DNA from: PALSA-1296 sp038322815
Lineage (GTDB): Bacteria > Bacteroidota > Ignavibacteria > Palsa-1295
Direction of reading: 5' to 3'
Assembly: GCA_038322815.1 (NCBI GenBank)
Contig: JBBQGG010000002.1
Span: forward strand, 47,922 to 111,921
Length of the DNA: 64,000 bases
The notes under the pieces are model-generated. The model was not told where the DNA came from. It did no database searches and was given only the letters and a program-made list of their open reading frames with translations. Of this stretch, positions 17,922 to 27,349 are shown in pieces; the first letter of the stretch is position 1; the number at the start of each line of letters is the position of its first letter. The translations under genes and the position numbers were made by a program.

Positions 17922-18197
17922 GAATTATTTGGTCTGACCGCGCTATTGATAGGCTCGCCGCTATCCGATCATATATCGCAGAGGACGCTCCGCTTACAGC
18001 GAATAGAGTCGATCGAAAGTATCATCCGATCGACCCGCAGACTACAAGACTTTCCTCATTCCGGTAGAGTAGTGCCTGAATATAATATTAAAGAAATTCG
18101 CGAAGTGATCTGAGCGCCTTATCGTATTCTTTATCATATTAAAGACGAGCAGATAGAGGTCATCACTGTCTTGCATTCAAAGCAATTACTCCGGTAA
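17918..18197 (+). pseudogene. RelE/ParE-type toxin, frameshifted and with nonsense codon
   Basis: The ATG overlaps the antitoxin stop. The first frame gives MRIIWSDRAIDRLAAIRSYI..., a ParE/RelE N-terminus, but ends at a TAG near 18068. Another frame then supplies the rest of the fold: DFPHSGRVVPEYNIKEIREVI, then a TGA where a Trp codon is expected, then APYRILYHIKDEQIEVITVLH to the stop at 18195-18197. At least one indel and one nonsense change are therefore present and the toxin should be inactive. Confidence 0.75.
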
Positions 18198-18240
18198 TTC
18201 TCGGAACCACCCCATAGGTGCCTATATGTTCAAGTAGTTA

Positions 18241-18305
18241 TCAGTCGTTAGTCTTGTGTCGTTAGCAAAATTATGCTAAAGACACAAGACTAACAACTAA
18301 CGACT
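18241..18305. repeat. Inverted array of 7-bp repeats (hairpin)
   Basis: The left arm reads as consecutive heptamers TCAGTCG/TTAGTCT/TGTGTCG/TTAGCAA and the right arm as CTAAAGA/CACAAGA/CTAACAA/CTAACGA. The arms pair over 13 bp (18248-18260 with 18281-18293) with a further inner (TAGCA/TGCTA) and outer (CAGTCGTTAG/CTAACGACTG) stem. It lies directly against the 5' end of umuC. The same 7-bp architecture recurs at 19701-19808, 28491-28571, 37908-37941 and 45491-45525. Confidence 0.6.
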
Positions 18306-19704
18306 GCTCTTCATTATCGGACTCATTGACTGCAACAATTTTTACGTTTCCTGCGAGCGGACGCTCGATCCTTCGTTGAATGGGAAACCTGTTGTCGTGC
18401 TTTCGAATAACGATGGCGTTGTGATCTCGCGCTCGAACGAAGTGAAGGCGATGGGCGTCTCGATGGCAGGGGCTGCGTATCAGTACCGCGATCTGTTTAA
18501 GAAGTACGGCGTCCGTGTTTTTAGTGCGAATTTTAATTATTATATGCAGGTCTCCGAGCAAGTCATGCGCATCGTGCGCGAGTACTCGCCGGAAGTGGAA
18601 GTCTATTCCGTTGACGAAGCATTCATTAATCTGCGCGGATTGGAATGGAAAAAACCGACGGAGTATCTTCGCGGATTACGCGAGCAAATTTTGCAGGAAG
18701 TAAAAATTCCAGTCTCTATCGGCATTGCCGAATCGAAAACTCTGACAAAGGTATGCTCCGAATTTGCAAAGAAAGATCCGTTACATGAAGGCATACTAAA
18801 TCTCTATGGTCTGCCTGAAGAGCGAAATGAGTATTTGCGTGAACTCAAAGTCGGCGATCTTTGGGGAGTGGGCAGGCAGTTCGAAAAATTATTGCATGAG
18901 AAGAAAATCTTTCATGCCTTAGAACTTGTCAATATGCCGGATCAATGGATCTTAAATCATTTGCATATCGGCGGATTAAAAATGGTCTGGGAATTGCGAG
19001 GAATTTCCTGCATTGAATTTGCGCCGAATCTTGCAGCTCCGAAGCAGATCATGCGTTCACGGTCGTTCGGAAAATATGTTACTTCGCTTGCTGAATTAAA
19101 AGAAGCGGCTGCACTTTTTATGAGCATGGCAGCCGAATCGCTTCGCGCTCATAAACTCGTTGCCAAAGTTGCCGGAGTATTTGTACATACCAATCGCTTC
19201 AATGACGATCCGAAATATTCTAACTCAGTTGCCGATGCACTCATCGAACCAACGTCTTACACTCCTGCGCTCATTGCCCATGTGCATAGGTTGCTTGATC
19301 ATATTTATCGCGAAGGTTTCCGATATCAAAAGCTCGGCATTATCTTAAGCGATCTTGCCGAAGGAGATGAGAAGCAGCTTACGCTTTCGTACGATGCGCG
19401 TTCCGAAAAAAAACAAGAGTCTTTGATGCATACGCTCGATACTTTAAATGCCAAATACCGCGAGAATCATCTTGTTATGCTTGCTGCCGAAGGCACGGAG
19501 CATGGCTGGCAATCAAAGCAGGAGCATCTTTCGCAGGCAAAACCTGAATATGTCGATCCAAAAGAACGCACGCGTTTCCTCACCACAGTCTCAGCTCCCG
19601 CAACAACATCAAAACGCAAAGACCGCTATACGCTTGAACCGGCAATGCAATCACGAGCGCTGGGTAAACAAGTTGCTGATAGAATTATGATGGCGGGAAA
19701 TTAA
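18304..19704 (+). CDS. umuC: Y-family translesion DNA polymerase subunit (UmuC-like)
   Basis: The conserved N-terminus is encoded from 18313 (IIGLIDCNNFYVSCERTLDPSLNGKPVVVLSNNDG) with the first catalytic Asp, but no ATG, GTG or TTG precedes it. A stop at 18298-18300 ends the frame, so initiation must be at CTG (18304), ATT (18313) or be lost. The TTG at 18376 would delete the catalytic Asp. The 'VYSVDEAFINL' acidic motif, helix-hairpin-helix and little-finger regions and a UmuC-type C-terminus (LDTLNAKYRENH... HGWQSKQEHLS) are all there. The role is error-prone bypass synthesis, usually with UmuD, which is not in the window. Confidence 0.85.
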   Translation: MLFIIGLIDCNNFYVSCERTLDPSLNGKPVVVLSNNDGVVISRSNEVKAMGVSMAGAAYQYRDLFKKYGVRVFSANFNYYMQVSEQVMRIVREYSPEVEVYSVDEAFINLRGLEWKKPTEYLRGLREQILQEVKIPVSIGIAESKTLTKVCSEFAKKDPLHEGILNLYGLPEERNEYLRELKVGDLWGVGRQFEKLLHEKKIFHALELVNMPDQWILNHLHIGGLKMVWELRGISCIEFAPNLAAPKQIMRSRSFGKYVTSLAELKEAAALFMSMAAESLRAHKLVAKVAGVFVHTNRFNDDPKYSNSVADALIEPTSYTPALIAHVHRLLDHIYREGFRYQKLGIILSDLAEGDEKQLTLSYDARSEKKQESLMHTLDTLNAKYRENHLVMLAAEGTEHGWQSKQEHLSQAKPEYVDPKERTRFLTTVSAPATTSKRKDRYTLEPAMQSRALGKQVADRIMMAGN

Positions 19705-19808
19705 AAATTAAAAATTTGGGGACTCTCTCCAGTGGGGCGGACTCTTAATCCGCCCCATTGGACTCAACAAATTCGCATCCTTAATTTTACTTTTTTAATT
19801 TTTAACTA
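19701..19808. terminator. Heptamer-repeat region with GC hairpin between convergent genes
   Basis: A 13-bp stem (19729-19741 with 19749-19761, CCAGTGGGGCGGA with one G-T pair) sits between AT heptamer blocks (TTAAAAA repeats at 19701-19714 and TTAATTT-type units at about 19778-19808) that are themselves mutually complementary. It separates umuC and the leftward membrane-protein gene, so it probably ends transcription from both sides. Confidence 0.55.
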
Positions 19809-21125
19809 TTTTTCATATCTTCTCTTCCCAATTAAAGTATAATCATCCTGCTCCAATGCCCGCACGATCACTTCCCTATTTTTATACATCGAGATTGTCG
19901 AATAATTTTTTAGGGCAATTGCAGAATACATTATCACTGCAGAGATGAATGTAATTCCTGCAACTCGTTGTAACCATGTCCTCTTCAAAGGTTTACATAA
20001 GGCATAGAGAGAGTAAAGCACCATTAAGGGAAAAAACAGAACGGCTGCATGTGATGGCGGTTCGACTTTGGAAAATAATGACAGAAAGAAGAAAAGAAGA
20101 AACCCGCACAGAGCAAGAAAGGCGACATTGCGAAACATGATGTCCCCTTGTTTCCTGCTGAAGAAACTATAGAGCAAGAAGATCGCCTGTGCAAGACCGA
20201 CAACTCCGACAATGATCGTGAATGGCGCAGCCCAGGGATAATCTTTTAAGAATGCTATCCTCTCATCTATATTACCGCCGATAAATCTCGTCACATCGAA
20301 ACTTGCATACGCAAGATAGGTGGAAAGTAATTTAAAAATATCCCCGGTGTGCTCCAAATGAAGTTCTACCATGCCGGAAACGCTCTTCCCTTTTTCGGAT
20401 GAAAGACCGTAGTTTAGTAGTGTAGGAATGAGAAGACTTCCTGTAGTTAAACAGCCGACGAAAAATGAACCGGTATTCTTTACGATCAATCGAATGTCTT
20501 TCGTGCGAAGCAAGTAGTAAAATGCCACTGCCGTGAACGGACCGAGCAATACCCAGGACATGTGCAATTGGAATATCCAGAATATTCCGAATCCCAAAAA
20601 GAAAAAGCATAGCCACTGCGGCAAAATATTTTTTCGCAACGGCGGATAGATCTCAAAGATGCCGATAAAAAACAAGATCGCTCCGGGAATCACATGGGAT
20701 GGATTAACGATGCGAGTAAAATAACAGATAGACCACGGAATCATAAAAACATAGACCCAAATAAATATTCGCGAATAATCCGGCATACGCTTCGATGCAT
20801 ACCATGCAAGGAATCCCATACTCAGCGTGAGTAAAATATTCAGAACGATAAACGGAGCTTCCGGAATTTTCCAAATGAACCACCCTGTCGAAACAAGGTA
20901 GCCTTGCAATGCGCCGGGAATCTGCGAGCCGTTATACACCAGATCAGCGCCGAAATAGGGAAATGTATGAGTCGTAAATGATTTCAGCCCGATCAGATAA
21001 ATTTGCAGCACATCTTCATCCGGAAACCAGAACTCTGTCGTGAGGCTATAATGGAATCGGAAGATGACTATTCCGATGATAAGCAGCCAAAAACCATATT
21101 TGCCGAAGAAGCTATTTGCATTCAT
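19806..21125 (-). CDS. Polytopic membrane protein, GT-C glycosyltransferase-like
   Basis: A 439-residue protein if started at the ATG at 21125 (MNANSFFGKYGFWLL); an ATG ten codons upstream (21155) is possible but adds nothing hydrophobic. About 11 membrane helices are seen. The first periplasmic loop has 'FWFPDEDVLQIYLIG', resembling the acidic motif after helix 1 in GT-C transferases (ArnT/PMT type), which move sugars from lipid carriers. 'SMYKNREVIVRALEQDDYTLIGKRRYEK' ends the protein in the cytoplasm or periplasm. The assignment is by fold pattern only; a non-enzymatic membrane protein remains possible. Confidence 0.6.
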   Translation of the reverse strand: MNANSFFGKYGFWLLIIGIVIFRFHYSLTTEFWFPDEDVLQIYLIGLKSFTTHTFPYFGADLVYNGSQIPGALQGYLVSTGWFIWKIPEAPFIVLNILLTLSMGFLAWYASKRMPDYSRIFIWVYVFMIPWSICYFTRIVNPSHVIPGAILFFIGIFEIYPPLRKNILPQWLCFFFLGFGIFWIFQLHMSWVLLGPFTAVAFYYLLRTKDIRLIVKNTGSFFVGCLTTGSLLIPTLLNYGLSSEKGKSVSGMVELHLEHTGDIFKLLSTYLAYASFDVTRFIGGNIDERIAFLKDYPWAAPFTIIVGVVGLAQAIFLLYSFFSRKQGDIMFRNVAFLALCGFLLFFFLSLFSKVEPPSHAAVLFFPLMVLYSLYALCKPLKRTWLQRVAGITFISAVIMYSAIALKNYSTISMYKNREVIVRALEQDDYTLIGKRRYEK

Positions 21126-21200
21126 AGAATGCAAAGTTACGGCACATCTCAACATGTCAATGGGAGAACCGGAGTGCTGTAAATTGGGTTTTACTCTAGA

Positions 21201-21216
21201 GTGGGATTTCCCACTT
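21201..21216. promoter_or_regulatory. Small dyad upstream of antitoxin gene
   Basis: AGTGGGA and TCCCACT form a 7-bp dyad with two central bases, 16 bp before the ATG at 21232. Antitoxins normally bind such dyads to repress their own operon, so this is a candidate operator. Confidence 0.35.
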
Positions 21217-21231
21217 CTTCATATTTCCAAA

Positions 21232-21540
21232 ATGCCATCAAAGACAATAAAAAAAACGCAACCCCATAGGACGGAGAGACTTCTTTCCGATCCACAGGTG
21301 TACCGTGCGAAAGTCGATTCCAAACACAGAATCGTCTTACGATCGGCTAAGTATGAATATTATAATATTTATGAACGCGAAGATGGCTCCGCCATTCTTA
21401 TACCACAAATCGTTAAGGAAGTGCCATTATCCCGCGCCACACTTAAAATGATAGACGCTGCCGTAAAGAATATGAAACAGGGCATCGCGTCTAAACGCAT
21501 TGATCTTGACGCCATACTTTCTCAAAAAAGAGTCAAATGA
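21232..21540 (+). CDS. Putative antitoxin of a type II toxin-antitoxin module
   Basis: I chose the ATG at 21232 because the upstream frame overlaps the divergent membrane-protein gene. The 102-residue product starts basic (MPSKTIKKTQPHRTERLL), has a small strand-rich middle (YRAKVDSKHRIVLRSAKYEYYNIYEREDGSAILIPQ), as in AbrB/MazE-like DNA-binding folds, and an acidic-helical end. Its stop overlaps the next ATG (ATGA at 21537-21540), as expected for an antitoxin preceding its toxin. The family assignment is tentative; the context is strong. Confidence 0.7.
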   Translation: MPSKTIKKTQPHRTERLLSDPQVYRAKVDSKHRIVLRSAKYEYYNIYEREDGSAILIPQIVKEVPLSRATLKMIDAAVKNMKQGIASKRIDLDAILSQKRVK

Positions 21541-21901
21541 CCTTCCATATTCGTATGGGTGTACCAGAAATGGAAGCAGTTTGGAATGGCTTGTCTTCTC
21601 GATATCAGTCCGGCAGTCTTGGTCCCGCAGAAAGAAAATTCTTTAAAAAATTTGTAAAGATGTTAGATCTTCTCAGGACTAATCCTCAGCACAATAGTCT
21701 GTGGTCGCATGAGATCGAAATACTTTCCAAGCTCTATGGCGTGAAGATATTTCAATCATATCTGGAAAACAATACACCGGCTGCCGGAAGAGTATTTTGG
21801 GCATACGGACCGGAAAAACAGAAATCACCGTGCTCGGGTTGGAACCTCATCCGCAGAAAGGAAACTATAGCAGAGTTAAACTTTCCGATGTCCCAAATTA
21901 G
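21537..21901 (+). pseudogene. RelE-like toxin with a -1 frameshift
   Basis: The first 92 or so codons (MTFHIRMGVPEMEAVWNGL... AAGRVFWAYGP) encode a RelE-fold toxin body. After ...GPEK the frame runs into unrelated sequence, whereas another frame gives the expected ending GKTEITVLGLEPHPQKGNY then SRVKLSDVPN and a TAG at 21899-21901. One base is missing around 21810-21820 (near CCGGAAAAAC). The overlong frame to 22043 is an artefact. The toxin is disrupted unless ribosomal frameshifting restores it. Confidence 0.75.
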
Positions 21902-21911
21902 CAATAACTTT

Positions 21912-22962
21912 CTAAAACATCACCTTCTTCGCAATAACACCCTTCGCCGATTGCAACACCAAAAAAGCAATTCGCGCATTTATTCCGTTTGCATCGAAGG
22001 TATATGTTCCCCGCGCAGAGATATTGATGTTTGCTCGCTTTAGCAATCTTCCATCGACGGTATAGAGAGAGGCGGTGGTTTCGCCGAGTGGGGATGAGGC
22101 TTGAAACGCAATCAAATGATCTATTAACCAAATTTTAACAAAATTGTTTGATTGTGATTGATCAGCAACTGTATTTTTTGGGTTCGGTGGGAACAGAATT
22201 TGTCTAGGGAAAAGGGTATCTCTACAAGTTATGAATGCTGAATAGCATTCACAATAAAGATAATTTCTATGAAATCCGCTTAATATGCCGCTACTGTCAA
22301 AAGTAATTGGGAGTAGATAAACTGCTGTATCATATGCTCCGTAACTATTAGCAAGATCTATGTGCATTTGCAGAGACTTAAAATGAATTGTAGAATTGTT
22401 TAAATCAACATATCCTGACAATTGGATCGTAGCATAGGTATAAGTATTAGTATCTTCCCATGAAAAAATTGTCGAAAGACCTATCATTTTTCCGTAAGAG
22501 GATTTTGATATTTCAAATGGTATAAGAAATGCTGCTAATGGGACCCTTGGTGATATATCAAATCTCCAACTTAATTTCCATTTCTGATATCCTATCCTCA
22601 CTGAATCACCCACACCTTGACCACCTAAATCCTCCTGTGCAAATTTTGAATGTAGAAAATCTAAGGAAAAAACACTTAGAGTCCTCTTATTACTCATTCC
22701 CTTCACCGTTTGCACCGCAACATGCCCACCGGCGCCTTTCCCAGTGTCGGGCAAATTACAAATTATCAGTGTATCGCTCCAGGAAACAATGCCAACCGTT
22801 GTATCTTCGATGGAAACGCTGCCGCTATCAATTCCAAATGAGCCATGAATTTGCAATTGACTTTTAACTTCGTCAGCCATGAGATAACTGATCGAAGGGC
22901 TGCTGCGCATGGACGCGGCTTGCGAAGAGGAAAATAACGAGTAACGAAAGGATGTATTTCAT
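21912..22962 (-). pseudogene. Secreted IPT/TIG-like protein with T9SS tail, frameshifted at N-terminus
   Basis: Leftward from the ATG at 22962 there is a clear signal peptide (MKYILSLLVIFLFASRVHAQQ), which soon runs into a stop. Removing one C from the CCC at about 22906-22908 joins it to the long open frame (SISYLMADEVKSQ...) ending at 21912. That frame holds an IPT/TIG-like beta-sandwich (GSFGIDSGSVSIEDTTVGIV... HVAVQT) and a C-terminal T9SS-type sorting domain (ASLYTVDGRLLKRANINISA... LVLQSAKG). As it stands, the 332-residue frame from 22910 lacks a signal peptide and could not be exported. Confidence 0.7.
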
Positions 22963-23021
22963 GATACTAAAATACAACAATTACAATAAAAAGGTGAGCG
23001 AGTATTGATAATTGCCATATT

Positions 23022-23113
23022 GTCTGACCTGGATTGGGGAGATTAAGGGATTAAGATGATTAAGATCTCTCATCTTCATAATCTGTAAAATCTCCCCAAA
23101 TCCAGGTTCAGAC
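23022..23113. repeat. Long imperfect inverted repeat after ftsK
   Basis: The 23-base left arm (23022-23044, GTCTGACCTGGATT then GGGGAGATT) pairs with the 25-base right arm (23089-23113), differing by single-base indels. The loop contains three GATTAAG copies. It lies just downstream of ftsK and may act as a terminator or be a REP-like repeat. Confidence 0.5.
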
Positions 23114-23115
23114 GA

Positions 23116-26100
23116 TTAATCCAAATTCCTCAGCACCAGCTCTAATTCCTCTTCGGATTCGATGCGGACTTCGCGGGCTTTGGCGCCATCAGATGGACCG
23201 ATGATTCCGACGCGTTCGAGTTCATCAACGATTCTTGCTGCGCGGGAGTAACCGATCTTTAATCGGCGCTGAAGCATGGAAGTACTGCCTTGTTTATTGC
23301 GGAAGAAACACCATGCAGCTTCTTCGAAAAGCTCGTCGTATTCGCCGTCATCATTTCCGCTTGATGTACCGCCGCCTTTTTGGCGCAATGCCGGAAGCGT
23401 CCAGGGACGTGAATAACTATAGCCCGAACCTTGCTGCGAGGCGATCGCTTCGACCATCGCTTCAACTTCATCGGTGGAAATATACGGAGCCTGCAATCGA
23501 ATCGGCTTCGGAGTACCTGATGGAAGATAAAGCATATCGCCATTGCCAAGCAATTGCTCCGCACCCATCGAATCCAAGATCGTACGCGAATCAACTTTCG
23601 TCGCAACCTGATAGGCAATGCGCGCCGGGAAATTTGCTTTGATAACGCCGGTGATGACATCAACCGATGGCCGCTGTGTTGCAAGGATAAGATGAATACC
23701 AACAGCACGCGCCATCTGCGCAAGGCGGCAGATCGGTTCTTCGATCTCGCGTCCCGCTGTGATCATCAGATCGGCAAGTTCATCAATGATGACTACGATA
23801 TATGGCAGATGGTAATGCTGTTCTTCCTGAGTTGATTTTAATTTGCCTTGGGAAACTTTCAGATTATAATCGGCAAGCGAACGAACGGCAGCTTTAGCAA
23901 GGCGGTCATACCGCTTTTCCATTTCGATCTCAAGCGCCTTGAGTGCAAGCACAGCATATTGCGGAGTCGTAACAATTTCTTCTCCTGCTTCAGGCGAGAT
24001 GATTAGAAAATGATTGCGAAGCGCTTTATATAATGACAGCTCAATTTTTTTCGGATCAACGATCACAAATTTTACATCACGCGGACTTTTTGCATAAAGC
24101 AGCGAAGCAATGATGCCATTAACGCCGACGGATTTTCCGGAACCTGTTGCACCTGCAATAAGCAAATGCGGCATCTTCGAAAGATCATCAATATAGACAT
24201 CGCCGGAAATTGTTTTGCCCAAAGCGCATGGAAGATTCATCTTCGAATTCGTGAAGGCATGGCTTTCAAGCACGGAGCGCATCGTTACCATCTTCGGATG
24301 ATCGTTCGGAATTTCAATGCCGATCGTTCCTCGTCCCGGCATCGGTGCAATGATGCGGATACCGCGAGCTTTCATTGCAAGAGCAATGTCGTCTGTAAGA
24401 TTTCCGACTGCCGAAACCTTCACGCCTTCAGCAGGAGTGAATTCATAAAGCGTAACAACAGGACCAGGCGTGACAACAATATTTTCAATATCAACGCCGA
24501 ATGTTGCAAGCTTATCGCGAAGTAATGTGCCTTTCTTCGACAGCTCTTCATCATCAGCATCGATCTCATCTGAAGGATCGACAGGTGTCAGTAGTTCAAC
24601 TGATGGATGGCGATATTTGCTGAGATGTTCGTTGTACGGATTTTCCGGAATAACAGTTTTTTCTGCAACGCTGAATAATGATGCCGGAGCTTTTTCAATG
24701 ATCGGTACTTTCGGCTCAATGATGATCGCAGCGAATTCACTTGGCGTATCAAGTGAATGAGGAAGAGCTTCATTGCTTAAAACTTTTTCATCGCCGATCT
24801 CGATGACGGGAATTTTTTCTTCGGCGATTATGGGTATCGGCATTGCTTCAAGGATCGGGGCATGAGACGTATGGATCTTATATGACTCATCGGTCACATC
24901 ATCGGGAAGAATGCGAACTGATCTTGGCTGTTGTGGTGCAAATGCACCGCCTGATAATCTTGAAAGCCCGTTAGTTTTTTCTCCGAGAACATCATTCGGA
25001 TTTTTTGTTAACCGTGGGATCGGTTGTGCTGCCGGCACACCACTTTTCGGTGCGGGACGTACTTTTAAGAACGGTGCGTTGGGGGAAATTTTTTCAGATG
25101 ATTTTGTTTCTCCTTTTTCATTGATTGGCATCGTTGTCGTGCCATTGGAACGGATAATTATATCGCGGGCAGGGTCTAATTCTTCGGTTTTTTTATCTTT
25201 TGCAATTTCCTTTTCAGAAGCTTCATCCGATTTTGGTTTCGTATCGATATGAGTTATAGGTATTACAGGATTTATACGACCTATGTTTTTCTCTGGCTGC
25301 TTGACTACAACTTTTTCTTCTTTAGCAATGATCGGTGCTGGAATATCTTCCGGTATCTCTTCATCAACTTCTGCACTTTGCTCTTTGCGTAAAAGTTTTT
25401 CTTGCTTTTTTGCTTCTCGTTTATCCCAAAATTCTATGAGCTTCATCCTGGTCTTGCCCGATAAGCCTGCGTATCCGCCTTGCACACGTCGGAAGGTCAG
25501 TTCGATATCAAGATCAATTGCAAAGACAAGCATCACGATAAATGATGTAGTATAAATTAATAATGCACCGATAGAACCGATGAGACGGGTAAAAGTAAGT
25601 CCTAAAAATTGTCCGATAGCTCCGGACCATTCGCGGTCAAGATGCGGCAAGGCATTGATAAGCTGCGTTGTGCCGATGGTTGCCGAAAAAAGTACGGCGG
25701 AGATCAGCATGAATGTCGTTGCAAGCGTCAGTCTGCGGCGCTGCTTTGTAGAAAATTTGAAAAGTGCAAGGGACCACCATCCGAGAAAGAGCGGAAAAAT
25801 AATAGCGGCGTAACCGATGGTCTTATTGATAAAGAAATTCGCAAGCATTGCGCCGATCAGCCCAAGCCAGTTATGCGCTGTATCGGCATTGGCATTGATC
25901 ATCGGATCGCTGCGCGTAAAGATCGCCGGAAGATCGCCAAGCCGAGTTTCGGATTGAGCAGTATCTTGCGGACTATAGCTGATGATAGCGAGTACAAGAA
26001 GTATTGCACTCATAATTAAGAGGACACCAAGTACTTGACGCTGTTTAACCGTAGAATCAGTTTTTTTTGCAGGTGTTCTTAATTTGAGAGGTATCTGCTC

Positions 26101-26409
26101 TCCGGCCGACGGCACTTCTGATGATGCTCGCGAACTGCGTCTTCTCGGAGCAGGAGCTTTAATTTCTTCTTCTTCAATTTCTTCAGATAGACGCTTCGGC
26201 ATCGGACGCGCTCCGCGGGGACGGCGTTGACGGACCGGCGGTTCGACTACTTCTTCAAGTTCCTGAGGATAAAGAAAATCTGCATCTTCCGGAATTGCCG
26301 CATCGTCCGGCTCCATCGGAATAACGCGTGAATAACCCGCACTGCGCGTACTGCCCGAACGGGTGACGCGAACTGACGGACGATTTGTATATTCGAATTC
26401 GTTTAACAT
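23116..26409 (-). CDS. ftsK: DNA translocase FtsK/SpoIIIE
   Basis: I chose the ATG at 26409 (MLNEFEYTNR), which has AGGA nearby; the frame extends twelve codons further. About 1097 residues. The N-terminal third holds four membrane helices, followed by a long Pro/Glu/Lys-rich linker and then the alpha/beta motor with Walker A 'GATGSGKSVGVNGI', Walker B 'YIVVIIDELADLM' and 'LILATQRPSVDVITG'. The C-terminal winged-helix gamma domain (GSTSMLQRRLKIGYSRAARI) recognises KOPS-like sites. The protein pumps chromosome ends through the division septum and activates dimer resolution. All motor motifs are intact. Confidence 0.97.
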   Translation of the reverse strand: MLNEFEYTNRPSVRVTRSGSTRSAGYSRVIPMEPDDAAIPEDADFLYPQELEEVVEPPVRQRRPRGARPMPKRLSEEIEEEEIKAPAPRRRSSRASSEVPSAGEQIPLKLRTPAKKTDSTVKQRQVLGVLLIMSAILLVLAIISYSPQDTAQSETRLGDLPAIFTRSDPMINANADTAHNWLGLIGAMLANFFINKTIGYAAIIFPLFLGWWSLALFKFSTKQRRRLTLATTFMLISAVLFSATIGTTQLINALPHLDREWSGAIGQFLGLTFTRLIGSIGALLIYTTSFIVMLVFAIDLDIELTFRRVQGGYAGLSGKTRMKLIEFWDKREAKKQEKLLRKEQSAEVDEEIPEDIPAPIIAKEEKVVVKQPEKNIGRINPVIPITHIDTKPKSDEASEKEIAKDKKTEELDPARDIIIRSNGTTTMPINEKGETKSSEKISPNAPFLKVRPAPKSGVPAAQPIPRLTKNPNDVLGEKTNGLSRLSGGAFAPQQPRSVRILPDDVTDESYKIHTSHAPILEAMPIPIIAEEKIPVIEIGDEKVLSNEALPHSLDTPSEFAAIIIEPKVPIIEKAPASLFSVAEKTVIPENPYNEHLSKYRHPSVELLTPVDPSDEIDADDEELSKKGTLLRDKLATFGVDIENIVVTPGPVVTLYEFTPAEGVKVSAVGNLTDDIALAMKARGIRIIAPMPGRGTIGIEIPNDHPKMVTMRSVLESHAFTNSKMNLPCALGKTISGDVYIDDLSKMPHLLIAGATGSGKSVGVNGIIASLLYAKSPRDVKFVIVDPKKIELSLYKALRNHFLIISPEAGEEIVTTPQYAVLALKALEIEMEKRYDRLAKAAVRSLADYNLKVSQGKLKSTQEEQHYHLPYIVVIIDELADLMITAGREIEEPICRLAQMARAVGIHLILATQRPSVDVITGVIKANFPARIAYQVATKVDSRTILDSMGAEQLLGNGDMLYLPSGTPKPIRLQAPYISTDEVEAMVEAIASQQGSGYSYSRPWTLPALRQKGGGTSSGNDDGEYDELFEEAAWCFFRNKQGSTSMLQRRLKIGYSRAARIVDELERVGIIGPSDGAKAREVRIESEEELELVLRNLD

Positions 26410-26608
26410 AGATAAATCCTCACTTTCACTAATGCGCAGAGACAATTACCACGGCATTTGCTGCGAAAGTGGGAGATCGCTCGGATAGGAATTTATGACG
26501 ATAACATGGGCGAAATGTTATAATTCGCCACAAATCCCCATTTATAAACACGACGTTGCTGGAATAACTCCCTGAAAGGGAGGAAAAATGAAATTTTTTT
26601 ATAAGAAA

Positions 26609-27349
26609 TTAGAAAGTCAGTTTTTTCTTGATCACTGTCTGTTCGAGGACAGGGACGATGGGTACACTATCGACTTCACTAGCTGTTTTTATGTCTTCAG
26701 AGAACCCGATCGTAGCAAGATATTTTCCATGTTCACTTTGAGTAAGTGTACCGTAAATATCATGTCCGTATTCCCGATATACTGAAAGGACAGTGCGGGC
26801 ACTATCGGTGAGTTCGAGATTCGGAATTTTTTCTGCAAGCTTGGTGAGCATGAGCCCCGCGCAAACTGCATCTTCAAGTGAGAAATCATCTTCGCGACCG
26901 CTGCAAATAATAACAAGTCCGGTCTGTTCAAGATCGGGAAGTTCACTTAACGCCCGGACAACTGCAGAGAGATTGACAAAACTTCCGACAAAACAATGAC
27001 GAGCATATTTTGCTTTTGTCAAAGCAACTGCACCATTTGTCGTTGTAAGGATAAGCGCTTTACCGGCAACCGCTTCTTTCGTGTATTCGGCAGGAGAGTT
27101 GCCGAGTTTAAACCCTTCGATGCGCTTGCCGCCGCGTTCTCCGCAAAGAATGGTTAAGGTAGAGAAAAGATTGCCGACGATCTTCATAGCCTGATCGACA
27201 GAGCCAACCGGAATTACTTCCCGTGCTCCGGCATTCATCGCATACGTAATTGTCGTCGATGCTCGAAGGACATCGATCACGACGATCGTCTTATCGCGAA
27301 GATCGATCTCATCTAAAGTGTTCGGACTGAAATAAACGCGTACTTTCAA
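26609..27349 (-). CDS. comB: 2-phosphosulfolactate phosphatase (ComB family)
   Basis: A 246-residue protein of normal family length. The conserved blocks are 'DKTIVVIDVLRASTTITYAMNAGA', 'LCGERGGKRIEGFKLGNSP', 'LILTTTNGAVAL' and 'VIICSGREDDFSLEDAVCAG'. In methanogens ComB makes sulfolactate for coenzyme M; in bacteria without CoM it is widespread and its role is less clear (sulfolactate or phosphatase functions). The gene stands alone downstream of the ftsK promoter region and faces left. Confidence 0.92.
   Translation of the reverse strand: MKVRVYFSPNTLDEIDLRDKTIVVIDVLRASTTITYAMNAGAREVIPVGSVDQAMKIVGNLFSTLTILCGERGGKRIEGFKLGNSPAEYTKEAVAGKALILTTTNGAVALTKAKYARHCFVGSFVNLSAVVRALSELPDLEQTGLVIICSGREDDFSLEDAVCAGLMLTKLAEKIPNLELTDSARTVLSVYREYGHDIYGTLTQSEHGKYLATIGFSEDIKTASEVDSVPIVPVLEQTVIKKKLTF

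Noticed and set aside
18376..18378. TTG start for umuC
   Set aside because: It would remove the catalytic Asp and the conserved LIDCNNFY motif that are encoded in frame upstream.
26568..26601. Hairpin CTCCCT/AGGGAG followed by a T run near the ftsK upstream region
   Set aside because: Six-base stem, T run ten bases away, and no gene reading into it on that strand.
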